From: Argentina anserina
Taxonomy: Eukaryota; Streptophyta; Magnoliopsida; Rosales; Rosaceae
Direction: 5' to 3'
DNA: 64,000 nucleotides
Assembly: GCF_933775445.1 (NCBI RefSeq)
Contig: NC_065872.1
Span: forward strand, 11,222,001-11,286,000
In this document: one piece after another, positions 30,487-41,008 of the stretch
How positions within the stretch are numbered: position 1 is the stretch's first letter
How the letters are laid out: every line of letters starts with the position of its first letter
Notes under the pieces: generated by a model
Databases searched by the model: none
What the model was told of the DNA's origin: nothing
Seen by the model: the letters and a program-made list of their open reading frames with translations, nothing else
Position numbers and translations under genes: made by a program

Positions 30487-32117
30487 ATGGCATCATCAAG
30501 CACCCAAAACGCATCTATGCCCATTACTGTCGAATCTTTATGGAAGTATGATGCATTTTTGAGCTTCAGGGGAAAAGAAACCCGCAATACTTTTACAACC
30601 CATCTACATGAGGCATTACAGACGAAAAAAATCCAAGTTTTCTGGGATTACGAACTTGAGAGAGGCAGAACTATCTCAGAGCTCTTTACTTCAATCGCAG
30701 AATCAAGGTTTGCCATTGCTGTCCTCTCACAAGAGTACGCCAGTTCAACGTGGTGCTTGAAAGAACTTGTAAAGATCTTTGAATGCATGGAGGAGAGGAA
30801 GACAATTATCCCGATCTTTTACAAGGTGCATCCATCAGATGTAGAACACATAAGAGGAACTTTTGAAGAAGCTTTCAATAAGCATGAACAAGATGGTATA
30901 CCTGCAGAAGATATGCAAGCGTGGAAGGAGGCTTTGAAGAAAGTTGCTGGCGTAGCTGGCTGGATATCAGGACAAAATCAGTATGCATGACTAACCATAT
31001 CAAATGAAATGTACTTATTCTAGTACGTTATGGTTCTTATTGTCTCACCTGACGTTCATTTTTGTTTTCCTTTCTTTTTTTTTCTTGTAGAGACGAGGCC
31101 AAGTTTATCAAAGAAATTGTAGACGACTTGTATAAGAAACTGGCATGCGATGGCTGCAACAAACCGGTTGATAATGGCCTCAACTGTCTGGGTACTGTTT
31201 GGCATCCAGCATGTCTTGTCTGCAAAAGATGCAATAGAAAATTTACTGAACTAGAGTGTTGGAAATGTGAGGGTCACCCTTACCATAGACGCTGCTATGA
31301 GCTACTATGCGTGGTATGCAATGTTTGCAAGAAACCTGTCGAAGGTAATTCGGAAGGTGTTGATTATATGGAACATCCAATCTGGCGAAAAAGATATTGC
31401 TGCTGCCATGTAACCGATCGGACCCCTCGGTGTTGTAGCTGTGAAAGATTGCATCCAAGGGACACAACATGTTATAAGCTCAATGATGGTCGAACACTAT
31501 GCGAGGAGTGCAAGGGATCCATTATCAATACAGATGATGGACTTCAATCCATTTTCCTTGAAGTACGCGAATTTTTTGAGAAATTACATGTAACAGTAAA
31601 GAAGATTCCGGTGAGGATGGTCGGCAGTCAAGATATAATCGATGTCATGAAGGAGGGGAGTGACGGTTCTGATCCCCCATTGCCGGTAATAAGAGCAGTC
31701 TGCTTGTATGGAGAGCATACTGTTACCAGCGACATCATGGCGAGTCCTAGGCAGATTTTCTGTGAAGTTGAAGAAATTTTAATCTTGTATGGCCTTCCTA
31801 GAATATTGACAGGGTCACTTCTAGCTGAACAGATGATGAGGGCATGGTTAAGGCTTAATTGTTCTCCGAATTTAAGCCCTGAGGTTAAAAAAGGTATCTG
31901 CCGATATTTTGCTTGTAAGTGGTTGGAGTCATGTTATAATAACTTGTCTGGGTTCGAGAAGAAACTTTGTGAATTTAGGAAACACAAAATTGAGTCAGAC
32001 GGTAAAAGTAAGTTTGAAGCATTAGTGAGAGCTAAGAACGCGGTGAGCAAGCATGGTCTAGCAATGACACTTGAAACGATTAGAAAGACGGGAGATTTTC
32101 CATCTGTGACGCACTGA
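30487..32117 (+). CDS. TIR-LIM-DA1-like fusion protein with inactive peptidase motif; join(30487..30980,31091..32117)
   Basis: A predicted 506-residue intracellular immune-type protein. Exon 1 is a TNL-style TIR domain (about 19-160): YDAFLSFRGKETR, FWDYELERG, and YASSTWCLKEL with Glu93 at the NAD-hydrolase position of plant TIRs. Exon 2 gives the linker DEAKFIKEIVDDLYKKL, then a LIM domain with Cys184, Cys187, His203, Cys206, Cys209, Cys212, His230 and Cys233. A second Cys-rich block follows (241-305, RTPRCCSCERLHPRDT), then the DA1-type C-terminal domain (about 316-504). There is no NB-ARC or LRR. The peptidase signature HEMMH is EQMMR (411-415), and the later EEGI glutamates are Lys-Lys (431-432). 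In DA1 this domain cleaves growth regulators; here it is probably a non-catalytic bait or scaffold. The ATG at 30487 is chosen because MASSS... is a usual TNL start and earlier in-frame codons are not ATG. The frame is intact. Loss of NB-LRR by assembly error is not excluded. Confidence 0.85.
30981..31090 (+). other. Intron of the TIR-DA1 gene (phase 2, 110 bases)
   Basis: The donor is CA|GTATGC at 30981. The acceptor is TTGTAG|A ending at 31090, after a strong pyrimidine tract (31057-31088). Splicing joins CA to A as Gln165 and keeps frame. If retained, the reading frame stops at TGA 30988-30990, giving a 167-residue TIR-only protein. The position matches the usual boundary between the TIR exon and the second exon of TNL genes. 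Confidence 0.8.
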
Positions 32118-32387
32118 AATACATAGACAATATAGTTCTTGTATAATTGAATACCTTTTCCTTTCATGCTCTTGTATTTATGCTTCTGGAGTATACATGA
32201 ACTATGTTTATGTCTGTGATTTTCGATCATCTGAAAATTTCTTCCATTTCTTTCTGAGAGTCGTACACTCGTACCACTTCGAGTCTTGTAGTGTCGCTTT
32301 TGTTATGTTGATTGATGTTCTGGCAGCTATCCTGCCCTATTTTTAGCTTGTATTGCTGTAATTTTACTTTCATTCATCTAAAAGATT
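32118..32387 (+). other. 3' UTR of the TIR-DA1 gene
   Basis: T-rich transcribed-type sequence (ATAGTTCTTGTATAATTG, CTTTTCCTTTCATGC) resembling the sequence after the duplicated tail (32552-32740). No gene is seen. Confidence 0.5.
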
Positions 32388-32551
32388 GTCGGAGATTGAA
32401 GAATTAAAGCTTGTTAAATATAGGACAGGTAAAATGGAGTCAGATTGTAGTGAAGAATTACTGAGAGCAAAGGATGCGGTGGGCAAGCACGGCCTACGTG
32501 ACACTCAAAATAAAGCTTTAAATAGATAAGTTTCCATCTGTGAAGTACTGA
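32388..32551 (+). pseudogene. Duplicated C-terminal tail of the DA1-like domain
   Basis: The frame reads LSEIEELKLVKYRTGKMESD, then LLRAKDAVGKHGL, aligning with LSGFEKKLCEFRKHKIESD and LVRAKNAVSKHGL of the intact gene (from residue 450). A frame change follows the HGL stretch, after which TTTCCATCTGTGAAGTACTGA matches the gene's TTTCCATCTGTGACGCACTGA. The DNA after it (32552-32740) also resembles the gene's 3' UTR, so the duplicated unit included the UTR. It is a remnant of a second, related gene or of a local tandem duplication. Confidence 0.75.
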
Positions 32552-32843
32552 ATCGAAATAAGGAAAATTGATATATAGTTCTTAGTTCTTGCCGTGTAAA
32601 TCCACGCCTTGTTTATTTTTTATTTTTGTCTCTTTGTATATACTTTCTGGCTAACATCTTGTTTCTCGTGTGATTTTTATCTGGACATTACATTTTCCGG
32701 TCTTGGTGATGGTTGCTTCGTTATGATGTTCATTATTTGAGTTTTGCATGTTGTAAGTACACAGACTATCAAACAAAATCATACGATTGCACATTCAATA
32801 AACACATAACAAAAATAATTAATATTAGAAGATAACAATCATT

Positions 32844-33198
32844 GTTGCATACCTGATCTTCTGTGATTCTCTCTAAAACTTCTATCTATGGGGCAAGATT
32901 ATGAATAGCTCGTGTATTAGAGAGGTCACACGGATCATGTATATATAGAGAGCAGAAGTAATAGAGCCCTCCCCATAAGAGGTTGATGAATCCAATTACT
33001 ACTGGTTCACTATATCCTTATTAGACGTGTATTCTTAGTTGTTAAGTAAATAGACTTCATATCATGTAAGTGAGATTCTATCACAAACATAATTAACAAG
33101 GATAAGGAGTCATACTTTATCTCGACTACTCATTCAGTGAGGAATAACAAGTTGTCATATGTAGATGAATTGTATTCGTGTTCAAACTTAATCTTACA
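32844..33198 (-). mobile_element. Ty1/copia 3' LTR (minus-strand element)
   Basis: On the minus strand it begins TGTAAGATTAAG right after the purine tract and ends near AGGTATGCAACA (about 32844). It has TATATATAC at about 32940 as a TATA box. Length about 355 bases. The inner edge is set by the tract and the outer edge by a TG/CA match only. The 5' LTR was not found. The element lies 3' of, and convergent with, the TIR-DA1 gene. Confidence 0.55.
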
Positions 33199-33210
33199 AT
33201 CTCCCACTTG
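33199..33210 (-). promoter_or_regulatory. Copia polypurine tract
   Basis: The minus strand reads CAAGTGGGAGAT directly before TGTAAGATT. A second AAGTGGGAG copy lies at about 33796-33804, near the RNase H stop. Confidence 0.6.
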
Positions 33211-33828
33211 AACACACATAAATTCATTATGACAAGAATGTTATCATAACCAAATACAGTAATCATTGAAGTGTGCACTGAGATAAAATATGTTTTAGCA
33301 GTCCAAACAAGTCTTTGTCAATGCTAAGCCACAAAGAAAAACCACAAGAACGATTCAAGCTTAGAAAACTTGATTGTTCTATAATTACAATCTTCACAGC
33401 TCAACATCACATGAGACATAAAACATCTCTTAATATATACAATGCAAATGAATAGAATCACTTACAAAATCATTGTATAAGATCCTCACAATGGTTCAAT
33501 GTGCTAGAACCTGTACATCAGTTAATACAATAACTGAAATTGAAAACACGCAAACTTTTACATAACAACAACCAATTTCAAATGTATACATATATATGAA
33601 GTTGTTGTAACTTATAAGTATCAAGGCAAAATAAAACCAAAAACTGCAGTAATAAAATAAATCTGAACCCATGGATAAATAAAACTTCATGGATATGGAA
33701 ATCATGTATCTCAAAATTGAGTCTTGATACAGAATTGAAACCAAAGCAGAAGATGACTAAAAAAACTCAAAACAAAAACAGTTTTCAAAACGAAATTGCT
33801 CCCACTTAAATGAAAAAAATAACTCTCA
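33211..33828 (-). other. 3' untranslated region of the copia element
   Basis: AT-rich, non-coding DNA between RNase H and LTR, with an AAGTGGGAG purine tract at its upstream end. No gene is seen. Confidence 0.5.
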
Positions 33829-35664
33829 CTAAGCTCTAGTATCAAGAGTAGGTAAAATGCCAATACTCTCAGCATGACCTTGAAATGCTTTAACAGTTAA
33901 TGGTTTGGTGAAGAGATCAACAAGCTGATTTTGTGTACTGATCTTAAGATCTCCAAGCTCCTTGTGCTTCACTCTCTCCTTGACACTATAGTACTTTAAG
34001 TCGATATGCTTAGAGTTAATAGATTGCTTATTAGTTTTTGTAAAGTAAACTGCTGTTAAATTGTCGCAGTAAACTTTCAAAGGCATGGAAATTATGGTAT
34101 CCACTAACTTAGTTTGCCACAAGAAATTTTTCAGCCACAAGCCTTGAAATGTAGCTTCATGAATTGAAATATATTCTGCCATCATAGTGGAGGTTCCAGT
34201 CTGTGTTTGTTTCACAGTCTTCTAAGCTATGGCACCTCCAGCTAACATAAAAACATGTCCTGAAGTCGACTTTCCAAAATCTGGATATTGTCCTGCAAAA
34301 TCAGCATCTGAATAACCTATTACCTCAAGCTCATCCACTCTTCTATAAACTAGCTGATAACTCTTGGTCTTTTGCAAATATCTCAAAACTTTATTTCCAG
34401 CAATCCAGTGCTCATAACCTAGATTGGACTGAAATCTAGCTAGCATACCCACTACATAAGCTAAATAAGGCCTTGTACAGACTTGAGCGTATATTAAACT
34501 CCCCATAAGTCTTGAATACGGCTTGTTCTTCATGTCTTCCCTCTCCAGCTCATTAGAAGGACACTGACTCTTATTCAACTTATCACCTTTGGACATAGGT
34601 ACATGACAAAAAGAACAATTATGCATATCAAAATGTTTAAGCACCTTGGACATATAATTATTTGTGACAACCTAACATGTGCTTAGATCTATCTCTGCTA
34701 ATTTCTATTCCTAACACATAAGATGCTTTCCCCAAATCTTTCATATCAAAATGTTTTGATAGAAATATTTTAGTATCACGCAGTAAGCCTTTATCGGTGC
34801 TTGCCAGCAAAATATCATTGACATAAAGGACAAGAAATATGAAATTTCTTCTATTTGTTTTCATATAGACACACTCATCAACTAAATTTTCAGAAAATCC
34901 AAAAGAACTAACTACTGCATCAAATTTAAGATACCACTGCCTTGAAGCTTGTTGTAAGCCACAAATGGATTTCTTGAGTCTACACACTAAATGTTCACTA
35001 CCAGGCTCTATAAATCTATCTAGTTGTTTCATGTATATCTCCTCATCTAAGTCTCCATTCAAAAACGTTGTTTTTACATCCATTTGGTGCAATTCCATGT
35101 CGTAATGTGCCACCAATGCCATAATTATTCTAAAAGCATCCTTTGTGGAAACAAGTAAAATGTTTCATTAAAATCTATCCCTTCTTGGTGTGTAAACCCT
35201 TTAGCTACAAACTTAGCCTTGTACCTATCAATCGAAGCATCCACATATATTTTGGTTTTATAAACCCATTTGCAGCCAATTGTTCTATGGTTCTTAACAA
35301 GTTCAACTAGCTCCCACACATCATTATCATACATTGATTTGATCTCAGCTTGCATTGCTGCATCCCACTTCACATTTTGATAACTCTCAACTACTTGTTT
35401 ATAGCTTAGAGGGTCATTCTCATCACCAAGATCAAAATCAGTTTCTTGTAAATAAACGTACACATCAAGATTACTAGTGGATTTTCTAATTCTCCCTGAC
35501 CTTCTCAAAACATGATTATTTACCAAATTTTGGTTTTCAGCTTCTTCTTCCTCCATTTGATTTTGAGCCTCTTCTGCCACATTTTGAACTTCTTCCTCAG
35601 CTATAACATTTACAGGATTTGGAGCTTGTCGATTTGGGTTTTGTTGCACAACCTCAAGTTGCAC
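33829..35664 (-). pseudogene. Copia reverse transcriptase and RNase H, broken
   Basis: In minus-strand order: AEIKSMYDNDVWELVELVKN and GCKWVYKTKIYVDASIDRYK (35125-35664), MELHQMDVKTTFLNGDLDEE and CGLQQASRQWYLKFD (34658-35122), YSRLMGSLIYAQVCTRP (34222-34653), and RNase H with SDADFAGQYPDFGKSTSGHV, VYCDNLTAVYF and QLVDLFTKPL. The catalytic YVDD reads YVND in LVLYVNDILLAS. Frame breaks occur at 35124, 34655 and 34220. It copied element RNA into DNA but is inactive as it stands. Confidence 0.85.
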
Positions 35665-37178
35665 AGAGACAGCTGTTGAATCTAAAGAAATGTGTTCATG
35701 GCATCTAGTTCTTCCTCAGATAACTCTTGGAAATCAAGCTCTAAGTCTTCATAAGGATGAGCATGATTTATTTCATAAAAAATACAGCCATATTTGTCTC
35801 TATAATTCTAGTGGTATGATGTCGAGTGTAAAATCTATATTCAAAAGATCTCTCTGGATAGCCAACAAAATAGGCAGTAATGGTTTTGGGGTCTAATTTT
35901 CCAATATCAGGATTATAAGGTCTAGCCTCAGCTCTACATCCCCAAATGTGAATATGTTCAACATTCGGCTCTCTTTTTCCACAACTCATAGGGTGTCTTT
36001 GAGATAACTTTGCTAGGGGTACGATTAACCAAATAATTAGTAGTTTTTAAGGCTTCACCCCAAAGAAATCTAGGCAGTCCCGATTTACATATCATACTTC
36101 TCACCATGTTTAGAAGGGATCTATATCTCCTCTCTGAAATACCATTAGACTCAGGTGTCCCAGGTGTAGTGTATTGAGCATGAATCTCGTACTTTTCTAA
36201 ATAAAGTGTAAATGGACCCTTTCATTGCCCAGCTTCAGTGTACCTTCTGTAGTATTCTCCCCCTCTGTCAGACATAACAACTTTTATCTCTTTCCCTAAT
36301 TCTTTTTCTGCCTCTGCTCTAAAAATAATAATTTTTTTAAAAGCTTGAGATTTCTCAGAAAGTAGGAAGACATGACAATATTTGGTTGCATCATCAATGA
36401 AGGTAATAAAATACTTATTTCCACATATAGTTGTCTTTGCAAAGGGGCCACAAACGTCAAAATGGATAAGCTATAAAGGTTCAGTGTTTTTATTTGAGGT
36501 TTTCTTTCTTGACATAGTTAATTTCCCTTTAACACAATCAATGCAACTATCAAAGTCAGACCAATCAAGCTCAGGCAATAACTTTTCCCTTTCCATTCTT
36601 TTAAGTCTATATTTTTAAATGTGTGCAAGTCTCATGTGCCAAAGGTAGGCAAAATTTTCACTAAACTTTATTTTCTTATTCAAACTATTTTTTTCATCCT
36701 CAATAAGCAAGACATCTTTATGTTTAGACCAATCAAGCATCCAATAATCATTAACAAAAGAAGCAGAACCAAGATAACGAGAAGAATGAGAGATTTTTAT
36801 TCCTTGAGAGTTAATTGAAAACGTACAATCATTCCTAACTAAACCAGCTACAAAAATTAACTTTCTTTTCATAGAAGGAATATAAAAAATGTTTTGCAAA
36901 AGATAATTTAGACCAAATCCTAAAAGCAACTTGATTGTGCCAAATACTCGCACATACACTCTCAGTCCATTTCCTACTGAGACATTCTTCTCACTTCTTC
37001 TTAGGGGTCTCTTTGTCAGAAAGTCCTGCGAACAATTAGTAATATGGACAGGTGACGCCGTGTCAAGATACGAGGCATTAATATCAACATAAAATACTGA
37101 AATCTTACCCTTTTTGGCTAACCAGTAAAGGCATTGCAATCCATCTTGACATGCTCCTCTCGTTTGTAAAAGAAGCAC
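35665..37178 (-). pseudogene. Copia integrase and pre-integrase, broken
   Basis: 36615-37178 holds the protease-to-pre-integrase part (DTASPVHITNCSQDFL and the pre-integrase YLWHMRLAHI near 36615). 36000-36480 retains integrase-like text in broken frames, for example ERRYRSLLNMV and the GVPGTPESNGISERRYR-type phrase near 36110-36170. 35768-35989 gives the C-terminal stretch VEHIHIWGCRAEARPYNP and YFVGYPERSFEYRFY. No single frame spans the catalytic core. Confidence 0.75.
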
Positions 37179-37985
37179 TTATAAATTATTGATTACTTCC
37201 CAATCCTAACAAATTTCTTAGGGCCAAAATTATAAAGCTTGTACCCTCACCAGATTTGTAGGACTTAGTACCACTAGTACCCTCACCATACTTAGACAGA
37301 CTGGAATCAAAAAGCTTACCTTTGCCATTCCATTTAGGCTTATTCACCAAATTAACAGTAGCAGCCTCCTGCCTCTTCTTAAGAACCACCACCTATCCCT
37401 TCTTAAGAAACTTTTCCTCTTGGACAAGAATAGCAATCAGCTCATTTAAATCACACTACTCCTTCTAATAAAATAGGCAGACCTCAAGGGAGCAAAACTA
37501 GCAGACAAATTTTTCAAAACGTATTTTGAAAGTAAATGCAGCATGAAAAGTGATCTCTAACTCTGTAAGCCTAGTTATCAGATGGATAATATTCATGATG
37601 TGCAAGCGAATACTCCCCCAACCTCATATTTGGTTCCCATAAGTTAGTCTAGAAAGTCATGGATCTCAGCTTTTGAATTCTCAGTAAATTTTTCACCAAT
37701 AGCAGTTAAAAACTCTTTGGCAGTCTCAGGTTCAGTCACACAACCTTTCACAATTGGTGACATGGTTTGCTTCAAGATAAACTTGGTCACATGGTTTGCT
37801 CTCACCCAAGCCTCATGCCTAGCTATTTCATGTTCGTCACTCTCATCATTTATCTCAAGTTGTGGTTTAGTCAAACAAAAGTCAAGACCATTGCGCCCTA
37901 GATATACTTAATAGACGCTTTCCAATCCTTATAGTTGGACCCATTCACAGGGGTAATATTAGTCAAGGATAAAACATAACTCATA
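37179..37985 (-). pseudogene. Copia gag, broken
   Basis: Gag starts with MSYVLSLTNITPVNGSNYKDW at 37985. A stop and frame change near 37890 precede the open piece LEINDESDEHEIARHEAWVR (37644-37874), a UBN2-type gag. The zinc knuckle near 37140-37180 reads CFFYKREEHVKMDC, so its second Cys is Tyr. A Lys/Gly-rich linker lies at 37186-37392. Confidence 0.75.
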
Positions 37986-38282
37986 TTTGGAGACAAAGTA
38001 AATAAAAGAGTTTTATTTTTCTTGTTGAAACGAAAAAATATTTGAAAATAAATATGTATATGTATATATACATAGAAACTGCAAAAAATTCAAACAATTT
38101 AAGGATGATAACATCCTGCATAGAAAACACACCCCAAAAGCACATTATAATGAAAAACTTTACCAGTTGCCAAAAAGATACTTCATTGTTCTTAAGTATA
38201 TTGAATTTGTAAAACTGAGAACTTCATAAATTAAGGTATCACTGAACCGTCAACACATATTAGCAAGAAGAAAAAGTTCAGA
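37986..38282 (-). other. Copia leader fragment
   Basis: AT-rich non-coding DNA with a TATATGTATATATACAT run at about 38060. The 5' LTR that should follow is missing and is replaced by the gypsy LTR at 38283. Confidence 0.45.
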
Positions 38283-40987
38283 TGTAATACCCGAGATTTT
38301 TAATTTCGTTTAAACTACACATTAAGACTAATTTATTGATATTTATCTTAAATATCGAAAATATAGTTTAATACGTCGATATTAAATTACATATCGCTAC
38401 GAGCTCGAAAATATCTTCGTTATATTTTCCAATACTCAGTTTTGGTTTTACGATTTTCTAAAGTTTAGTTTGGTTTTAAATGTTTTCTGAAATAATTTTA
38501 CAAATTTGGGTTTTGTTTGTTTATGGGCTTGAGAAGCCCAGCTCAGACCATTTGTTGACCCAAACCCATTCTAAAACCTTGACCCGAGCCAAAGGCCCGA
38601 GCCCATTTTCTTCTGCCTTCTTCTCTGTCTCTTTCTTCTTCTTCCTTCATTTCGCGAAATCCTCTTCTTTTCTTCTCTGTTTCTTCAATCTTCACCGAGA
38701 CCGACCACGGCCTGGTTCTCCTAACGTCGCTGCCGTCCAGCCGAACCGGACTGGCGCACCACCATCAAATTCTTCCCTTTCTCTTCCACTACAAGATCCA
38801 TGCCTTACATGTGTGATTGATGCCGTATTTTCCCCCAAATCAAAAACGAAACAGTGGAGCAATCTTGGGATTCCGGCGGGTTCATGAGCTGCGGTGAGCT
38901 CTTATATCATCTATTGGTAAGTCTAGCCTCTAATCGTATTTCCCAATCCATCTCTATGTTTGATTTCATCGATTTGAAGCCAAAATCAAATTCATATTTT
39001 TCTGGGTTTTTGTCATCGCCGTGCCACTATCGCCATCTTTGTATTCGGCAAGAATCAATTGCTCCGGCGAGCTCTCTAACCTTCTTTTGTTAATTTACTT
39101 CTCACTCTTCGATTATGAGATTACCCAGCCTTTGATTTCTTGTGTTCTAGCCTTGATCGTCTTTTTTTTTTCTTCTCTCTGCCGAGCCTCACCATGGGGT
39201 CAGACAGTGCAACAAGCTATGGAGACGTTTGGGAGTTTTGATAAAGCAATTGGAAGCAGAGATTAATAAGATGAAGAGAAGTAACTTGTGCGGTTTCTGC
39301 GTTTAAGTCACAGAGGTAGAGATCAACCCATTCAACCTTTGATTTTTATTGTTTTGCGTTGTTGTTGTCGTTGTGATGCTCCTTGTGTTGTTGTATGTCT
39401 ATTTTGGTTGGACTTAGGAGTAGAGACATAATTTTGATCGGAGACTTATCGGAAGAGTAAGGGGTAAATCCCTTGATTTTTACCCTTTTACAGTTACCTT
39501 TTTAATGTTTTACCGTGAGGTGAAATTACTAATTTTCCCTTAACAAGAAGTTATTGTTAGACCATTTGAATTTTACTATTTACCAAGTGATTTTACAGTT
39601 TCACTTTTACCTACGGTAACTTAGTGAAAACCTGATTTATTCTACAATGGCGACGATTCACGTAACGTCTAGTTACGACTTAAGTTATTTTCGATTCTCG
39701 CCCGGTTCGAGAATCGAGAATTACATTTTATTAGAAATGTGTCTGTAAATAGTAAAGTCGTCGATACGATTCTGAGTAACTTTAATATCATTAAAGTATG
39801 CTTTTTATCGCTCGACATTTGAAGTTAGACTATTTTCGGGTTTTCCGAGATTTAGTCGACAATTGCTCAACATTGTCAATTTGACTTTCCGGGTCAAACT
39901 AGGAATACTGAAATTGAGTCAATTTAAGATACTCAAAAACTCGTGTTGACTATTTGATAAATGGATTCAGAGTTGATGTAACGAAATCATACAAAGCTGG
40001 AGCAGCAGCAACATCATTATTTCAGAACTAGAATAGCAGCAAGGATTCTGCACTTCAATCCAGTTAGGGTGAGCTAACCCCCTGTGTGTATTTCGTGCCC
40101 TTAAATTCATTGTCGATGCCTCGGTTGATTTATTAAAATGTTAAATGAAATGCATGTTTTAGAAATGCTTAAACTCGAGGATAGACGAATACTTTGTGAG
40201 TGAGTAGACTTGAGAATGATGGCATAAATAGGGGTAATGCCCTGTTTTAAGATTTGGATCCAACCTATTCAGTATTATTGAGGGCATTCCAGGAAATAGA
40301 CACTCTCACTCATTTGTTGTTACAACAGAGGCAGTTGGCCTCACTTTATAGTTTTGCTACAAGTCGTTAGGATTGGTCACCACTGACTGGATATTATTGG
40401 TGGTCATCATACATGTTTGCATTGATTTTCCTAAAAGATAACTTATCCTTTTTGTAATAAAAAGGTTTATAGCTCGAACTCACATCTAAAACTATTTAAG
40501 TTTTCATAAACTTAGCCTACTATAGTTTATGTTCATATTAGGAGCCAACAAGAGTTTAGGAAATTAAAGTTTAGGAGTACACATCATTTGGGCCGTTTGA
40601 AATCATTTTTATTCTATTAGCTCGCTCTTGTATCTTGTTCTTATTGAAATATAAGTTTCGAGGTTGTATTATAAACCATGTCACCTTTGTTGTATATTTT
40701 GGGTTGTCATAGTTGTATTTGTTTTTACGTCGGTGACTATTTGATCACCTTCCGTTGTTTCAAAATATTGTAAAGCTCGTATAATTATTTCCAAAGTCTA
40801 TTTGTGATTTGTATTTCTATTTTATAATCAAGTTGTGTTTTGTAAACTTGATTTGTTATGTTGTTTGCGAAAAGTTTGTACAAGTTTCCAAGCTAGCGAG
40901 TGTTCAAACAGACTCTGTTCATTTGTTCGCTTGTTAATCCAAAATTTTGAACTCTAATACCGTCATTTTCCCTTCCGGGAGGTGACA
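38283..40987 (+). mobile_element. Gypsy (chromovirus-type) 5' LTR, 2705 bp
   Basis: It begins TGTAATACCCGAG, ends GGGAGGTGACA, and is followed after nine bases by a Met-type primer site. Open frames at 38480-39266 fall inside the LTR's transcribed leader and match no known domain. The LTR is longer than, and only terminally similar to, the chromovirus LTR at 23074, so it belongs to another family. Confidence 0.75.
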
Positions 40988-40996
40988 GTATAAACT

Positions 40997-41008
40997 TGGT
41001 ATCAGAGC
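40997..41008 (+). promoter_or_regulatory. Primer-binding site, initiator tRNA-Met type
   Basis: TGGTATCAGAGC, the standard plant retroelement primer site, nine bases after the LTR end TGACA. Confidence 0.9.

Noticed and set aside
31037..31470. Minus-strand ORFs opposite the LIM region
   Set aside because: They are antisense to a well-supported LIM coding exon and have no domain.
38480..39266. Three overlapping plus-strand ORFs as a host gene
   Set aside because: All fall inside the LTR bounded by TGTAATACCC and GGTGACA with a primer site after it, and no domain is recognisable.
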